7,689 nt of DNA from Betaproteobacteria bacterium (GTDB lineage: Bacteria > Pseudomonadota > Gammaproteobacteria > Burkholderiales > SG8-39), in the NCBI GenBank assembly GCA_029858545.1, contig JAOUFA010000168.1, positions 1-7,689 on the forward strand, given 5' to 3'. Below the pieces are notes generated by a model. It was not told the DNA's origin and made no database searches. It worked only from the letters and a program-made list of their open reading frames with translations. Each line of letters starts with the position of its first letter. Position 1 is the stretch's first letter. A program made the translations under genes and the position numbers. This document shows positions 4,775 through 7,689 of this stretch, piece by piece.

Positions 4775-6097
4775 TCAATCGGTGCTGGGCGACGCCGATG
4801 CGCCGGGGCTCTTCTTGCGGCGGCGCCGGCGCTTCTTTGGACCCGTGTCGGGCAGCAACATTTCCTTGCGCGTCTCGTCATCCGCGCTCTGGAAGGTGCG
4901 CCACCACACTTCAAGGTCGGCGCTCACTTCACCGCTCGCCGCGCGCAGCGCGAGAAAGTCGTAGCCCATGCGAAAGCGCTCGGCTTCGATCAGGCGCCAG
5001 GGGCGCTGTCCCGAGCGCATTTCGAAGCGAGGCTGCATCGCCCAGACCTCGCGCATCGTCGCGGTAAGCTTTCTCGTGATCGCGAGCTTTTCGCACTGGG
5101 TGTCGAGCACCTCGTCCATTGCCGCTTCGAGCGCAAGCGCGCTCGGTTCGCCCTGGGCGCGATGCGACTTCCAGGCGGCGAGCACTTCATGCCAGAGAAG
5201 CGCCGCGAACAGGAACGCCGGCGATACCGGCCGGTCGGCGAGCACGCGCGCGTCGGTCTGGCCGAGCGCCAGGGTCACGAATCGTTCGCCGAGCGGCTGA
5301 TCGAGGATCACGTCGAGCATCGGCAGCACGCCTTTGTGCAGGCCGACCTCGCGCAACTGGCGCAGGCAGGCGCTCGCATGGCCCGAGAGCAGGAGCTTGA
5401 GCATTTCGTCGAACAGGCGCGCGGGCGGCACGCGTTCGAGAAGCGGCGCGAGGCGGCGGATCGGCGCGCGCGTGGTCGCGTCGAGGGTCAGCCCGAGCTT
5501 CGCGCCGAGGCGCACCGCGCGCAACATACGCACCGGGTCCTCGCGATAGCGTTCTTCGGGATCGCCGATCACGCGCATCACGCGCTTCTTGAGGTCGGCA
5601 AGACCGCCGTGATAGTCGATGACCTCCTCGGTCGCCGGGTCGTAATACAGCGCGTTGACCGAGAAATCGCGTCTGCGTGCGTCGTCTTCCTGAGACCCGA
5701 ATACGTTGTCGCGCAGCACGCGGCCATGCTCGTCCTTCTGCGTGGTTTCGAGGTCGGCGGCGCGAAAGGTGGACACTTCGACTGTTTCGCCGCCGAGCAT
5801 TACGTGAACCAGACGGAAACGCCGGCCGATGACCATTGCGCGGCGAAACAGCGGCTTCACCTCCTCGGGCCGCGCGTCGGTCGCGACGTCGAAGTCCTTG
5901 GGCACGAAGCCGAGCAGCAGGTCGCGCACCGCGCCGCCCACGACGTAGGCCGAGTAGCCCGCGTCGCGCAGCACTTCGCAGACCTTGAGGGCGCCGGGAG
6001 TGAGTGCGTCGCGCGCGAGGCCGTGCTTGGCACGGCGAACGCGCTGCGGCGTTTCGACCGCGAGGCCGAGAACGCGGCGGATCAGTCGCTGGATCAT
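4775..6097 (-). CDS. pcnB: Poly(A) polymerase I
   Basis: A class II nucleotidyltransferase that adds 3' poly(A) tails to RNA, promoting its decay. 440 residues. Seen: GGAVRDLLLG (54-63), the catalytic KDFDVATDA with Asp68 and Asp70 (67-75), IGRRFRLVHV (90-99), VEVSTFRA (107-114), EDDARRRDFSVNALYYD (137-153), and DPVRMLRAVRLGAKLGL (187-203). The RRFRLVHV block is the feature described as separating bacterial poly(A) polymerases from the related CCA-adding enzymes, so I prefer pcnB to cca; the tRNA in this window also has CCA encoded. The C-terminus ends in a polybasic patch KKRRRRRKK (421-429) and a Ser/Pro-rich tail, comparable to the basic RNA-binding tail of E. coli PcnB. The start ATG 6097 gives MIQRLIRRVLG and overlaps the upstream gene's stop as ATGA; the open frame extending to 6706 is out-of-frame overlap with that gene. 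Confidence 0.95.
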   Translation of the reverse strand: MIQRLIRRVLGLAVETPQRVRRAKHGLARDALTPGALKVCEVLRDAGYSAYVVGGAVRDLLLGFVPKDFDVATDARPEEVKPLFRRAMVIGRRFRLVHVMLGGETVEVSTFRAADLETTQKDEHGRVLRDNVFGSQEDDARRRDFSVNALYYDPATEEVIDYHGGLADLKKRVMRVIGDPEERYREDPVRMLRAVRLGAKLGLTLDATTRAPIRRLAPLLERVPPARLFDEMLKLLLSGHASACLRQLREVGLHKGVLPMLDVILDQPLGERFVTLALGQTDARVLADRPVSPAFLFAALLWHEVLAAWKSHRAQGEPSALALEAAMDEVLDTQCEKLAITRKLTATMREVWAMQPRFEMRSGQRPWRLIEAERFRMGYDFLALRAASGEVSADLEVWWRTFQSADDETRKEMLLPDTGPKKRRRRRKKSPGASASPSTD

Positions 6098-6765
6098 GTT
6101 TGCCGTCTCAAGGAGAGGACCTGCCATCCCCGTCGCCCGGCCTCGGCGGCAAGCAGCGCGTCGGGGTCCACCGCCACCGGGCGGCTGACGCGCTCGAGCA
6201 GCGGCAGGTCGTTGTGCGAGTCGCTGTAGAACACGCTCTCCGTGAAATCCCCGAAACGGTGGCCGAGCGCGGCGAGCCATTCGTCGACCCGCCGGATCTT
6301 CCCCTCGCGAAAGCACGGCGTGCCGAGCACACGACCGGTGAAACGGCCCTCTGCCGACTCGGGCTCGGTGGCGACCAGATGCGGCACGCCGAATTCCCGC
6401 GCAATCGGCGCGGTGACAAAACTGTTGGTCGCGGTGACGATCGCGCACAGGTCGCCGGCGTCGAGGTGCCGGTGTACGATCGCCCGCGCCGCCGGGGTAA
6501 TCATCGGCAGGATGCGTGCTTGCATGAATTGCGCGTGCCAGCAGCCGAGTTCGTCGGCGCCGTGCGCCGCGAGCGGACCCAGCGCGAAGCCGAGGTACTC
6601 GTGGATGTCGAGCGTGCCTGCTTTGTATTGTTCGAAATAAGCGGCGTTTTGCGCTTCGTAATCTGCCCGGTCGAGGATTCCGCGATCGATGAGGAACTGG
6701 CCCCATTCATAGTCGCTGTCGCCTGCGAGGAGGGTGTTGTCGAGATCGAAAAGGGTCAGATTCAC
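6094..6765 (-). CDS. HAD-superfamily IB phosphatase, SerB/CicA-like
   Basis: A 223-residue haloacid dehalogenase-type hydrolase. Motif I FDLDNTLL has the nucleophile Asp7 and acid/base Asp9; motif II is VTATNS (110-115); the motif III lysine is probably Lys156 in REGKIRRV; motif IV is YSDSHNDLPLL (180-190) with Asp182 and Asp186 for magnesium. The helical cap after motif I (about 17-85) marks subfamily IB, which includes phosphoserine phosphatase. It is likely a cytosolic phosphomonoesterase, but the substrate cannot be told from sequence; phosphoserine or histidinol phosphate are known for relatives. The start is GTG 6765 (MNLTLFDLDN), with GGAG only 3 bases upstream, so initiation may be weak. 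It overlaps pcnB by 4 bases, and I recall this HAD-pcnB-folK order from other betaproteobacteria. A 55-base gap separates it from the glycosyltransferase. Confidence 0.9.
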   Translation of the reverse strand: MNLTLFDLDNTLLAGDSDYEWGQFLIDRGILDRADYEAQNAAYFEQYKAGTLDIHEYLGFALGPLAAHGADELGCWHAQFMQARILPMITPAARAIVHRHLDAGDLCAIVTATNSFVTAPIAREFGVPHLVATEPESAEGRFTGRVLGTPCFREGKIRRVDEWLAALGHRFGDFTESVFYSDSHNDLPLLERVSRPVAVDPDALLAAEAGRRGWQVLSLRRQT

Positions 6766-6820
6766 TTGCTCCGGCTCAGGATGTGCGGGGGTAAAAAGGG
6801 TGTCTCGCCCCTGCGTCTTC

Positions 6821-7689
6821 TCAGTTCTTCTTCTGCCAGCTTGCCGAGCGCGTCATCTTACCCCAATGCGCCTCGCTGCCCAGCGCCCAGCGCGCGAGGC
6901 CGACCAGCCGGTACCAGCCGATCAGTTGCCGGTAGCCGAAGTTCTCCAGGACCGCCACCAGGACCAGCAGCGCGGTATGGCGAAAACGTGTGTAGATGTG
7001 AAACGAGAGTTCCTCCAGCAGCAGGGCATTGACCGACAGCAGTATCCCCAGCCCGAGCGCCAAGACAAGGAACACCCAGGTCGCGGACCATGACACCACG
7101 CCGAGCAGTGATCCGGCGATCATGAACAGGTAGCCTCCCAGTTCGAGCAGCGGCGAGAGCCACTCGAAGGCGATCATGAACGGCATCGCGACCCATCCGG
7201 GCCAGCCGCCGCGACGATGGAACAGCAACTCCCGATTCATCATAAGGCTTTCGGCGAGGCCGCGCTGCCAGCGCACGCGCTGACTCTTCAGCACGCGCAA
7301 CGACTCGGGTGCCTCGGTCCAGCAGATCGGCTCCGGAACGAAGACGATGCGATACGGCCGGCCCTCGGTCCGGTACAGGCGGTGCAGGCGCAGGACCAGT
7401 TCCATGTCCTCGCCCAGAGTGTCGGATCGGTAGCCGCCGGCGCGGATCACGGCCTCGCGGCGAAACACGCCGAATGCCCCCGATATCACCAGCATCGCAT
7501 TGACCGCCGACCAGCCGAGCCGGCCGAACAGGAAGGCGCGCAGGTATTCGACGATCTGCATCAACGCGAGCGGATCGGTCGGCAGGTCGACGCGCGTCAC
7601 GAAGCCTCCCTCGACGGTGCAGCCGTTGGCGATGCGCACGGTGCCGCCGGCGGCGATGGTATGCGGGTCGTCCAGGAAGGGCTCGACCA
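6821..7689 (-). CDS. Membrane glycosyltransferase, family 2, 5'-truncated by window edge
   Basis: The C-terminal 288 codons of a processive-type GT2 membrane glycosyltransferase (COG1215-like), which would polymerise or transfer sugars at the inner membrane. The N-terminal half, with the nucleotide-binding first Asp motifs, lies past position 7689. Visible (counting from the first full codon): VEPFLDDPHTIAAGG (1-15), LVISGAFGVFRR (66-77), TLGEDMEL with the probable catalytic base Asp94 (90-97), and the acceptor-site QRVRW motif (136-140). Hydrophobic membrane segments follow at about 166-190, 192-225 (possibly two) and 237-253. The protein ends with a charged tail (SWQKKN). The frame stays open to the window edge, so the GTG at 7639 is not the start. 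It heads the same-strand run, but the 55-base gap leaves open whether it belongs to the operon. The sugar and product are unknown. Confidence 0.9.
   Translation of the reverse strand, partial: VEPFLDDPHTIAAGGTVRIANGCTVEGGFVTRVDLPTDPLALMQIVEYLRAFLFGRLGWSAVNAMLVISGAFGVFRREAVIRAGGYRSDTLGEDMELVLRLHRLYRTEGRPYRIVFVPEPICWTEAPESLRVLKSQRVRWQRGLAESLMMNRELLFHRRGGWPGWVAMPFMIAFEWLSPLLELGGYLFMIAGSLLGVVSWSATWVFLVLALGLGILLSVNALLLEELSFHIYTRFRHTALLVLVAVLENFGYRQLIGWYRLVGLARWALGSEAHWGKMTRSASWQKKN

Noticed and set aside
4313..6229. A 638-codon open frame on the plus strand, opposite folK, pcnB and the HAD gene
   Set aside because: It lies antisense to three well-recognised genes and its composition (rich in Arg, Ala, His, Glu, with no domain) is what the G/C third-position bias of the minus-strand genes produces.
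6098..6706. N-terminal extension of the pcnB frame up to 6706
   Set aside because: It is an out-of-frame reading of the HAD gene, whose motifs are intact in the other frame; so it is not a fusion protein.
6793..6811. Possible terminator after the glycosyltransferase: minus-strand GGGG, 7-base loop, CCC then TTTTT
   Set aside because: The stem is only 3-4 base pairs, too weak to call; it might at most reduce read-through into the HAD gene.

Overview
The window is GC-rich, densely packed chromosomal DNA that looks like core genome of a betaproteobacterium. This rests on the operon order (HAD phosphatase, pcnB, folK, deoxynucleoside kinase, panC), on betaproteobacterial-style protein sequence (for example FVNRLQF and RPGFF in PanC), and on the strong G/C third-position bias that makes long antisense reading frames open. 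No mobile element, CRISPR array, rRNA, phage gene or sign of recent transfer was found. The genus cannot be fixed from the sequence.

Layout. Positions 1-1876, minus strand: queA followed by tgt (tgt runs off the left edge), two successive enzymes of queuosine modification of tRNA, joined by a 4-base GTGA stop/start overlap. Positions 1877-1946: a short divergent intergenic region whose AT-rich core can serve as a -10 box in both directions. Positions 1947-2033, plus strand: tRNA-Leu(CAA). Positions 2034-2201: a 168-base spacer with a plausible promoter and two small inverted repeats, leading to a 78-residue protein of unknown function (2202-2438, plus). Positions 2459-7689, minus strand: a seven-gene run read right to left: a membrane family 2 glycosyltransferase (5' end outside the window), a HAD-IB phosphatase, pcnB (poly(A) polymerase I), folK, a small DUF486/DMT-like membrane protein, a deoxynucleoside kinase and panC. 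Gaps are -4 to +9 bases between the last six genes and 55 bases after the glycosyltransferase. There is no gene-free stretch over 300 bases.

How the genes work together. queA and tgt act in one pathway: TGT puts preQ1 into GUN anticodons and QueA converts it to epoxyqueuosine. The seven-gene cluster is functionally mixed: RNA 3' polyadenylation (pcnB), folate synthesis (folK), nucleotide salvage (kinase), pantothenate synthesis (panC), a small membrane protein and a phosphatase of unknown substrate. Tight spacing and two ATGA overlaps suggest co-transcription and partial translational coupling. panB, which in relatives often sits beside panC, is not here.

I see no clear undescribed multi-gene system. 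The items most worth a second look are the uncharacterised 78-residue gene with its start codon inside an inverted repeat, the back-to-back promoter between queA and tRNA-Leu, and the DUF486 membrane gene wedged between folK and the kinase.
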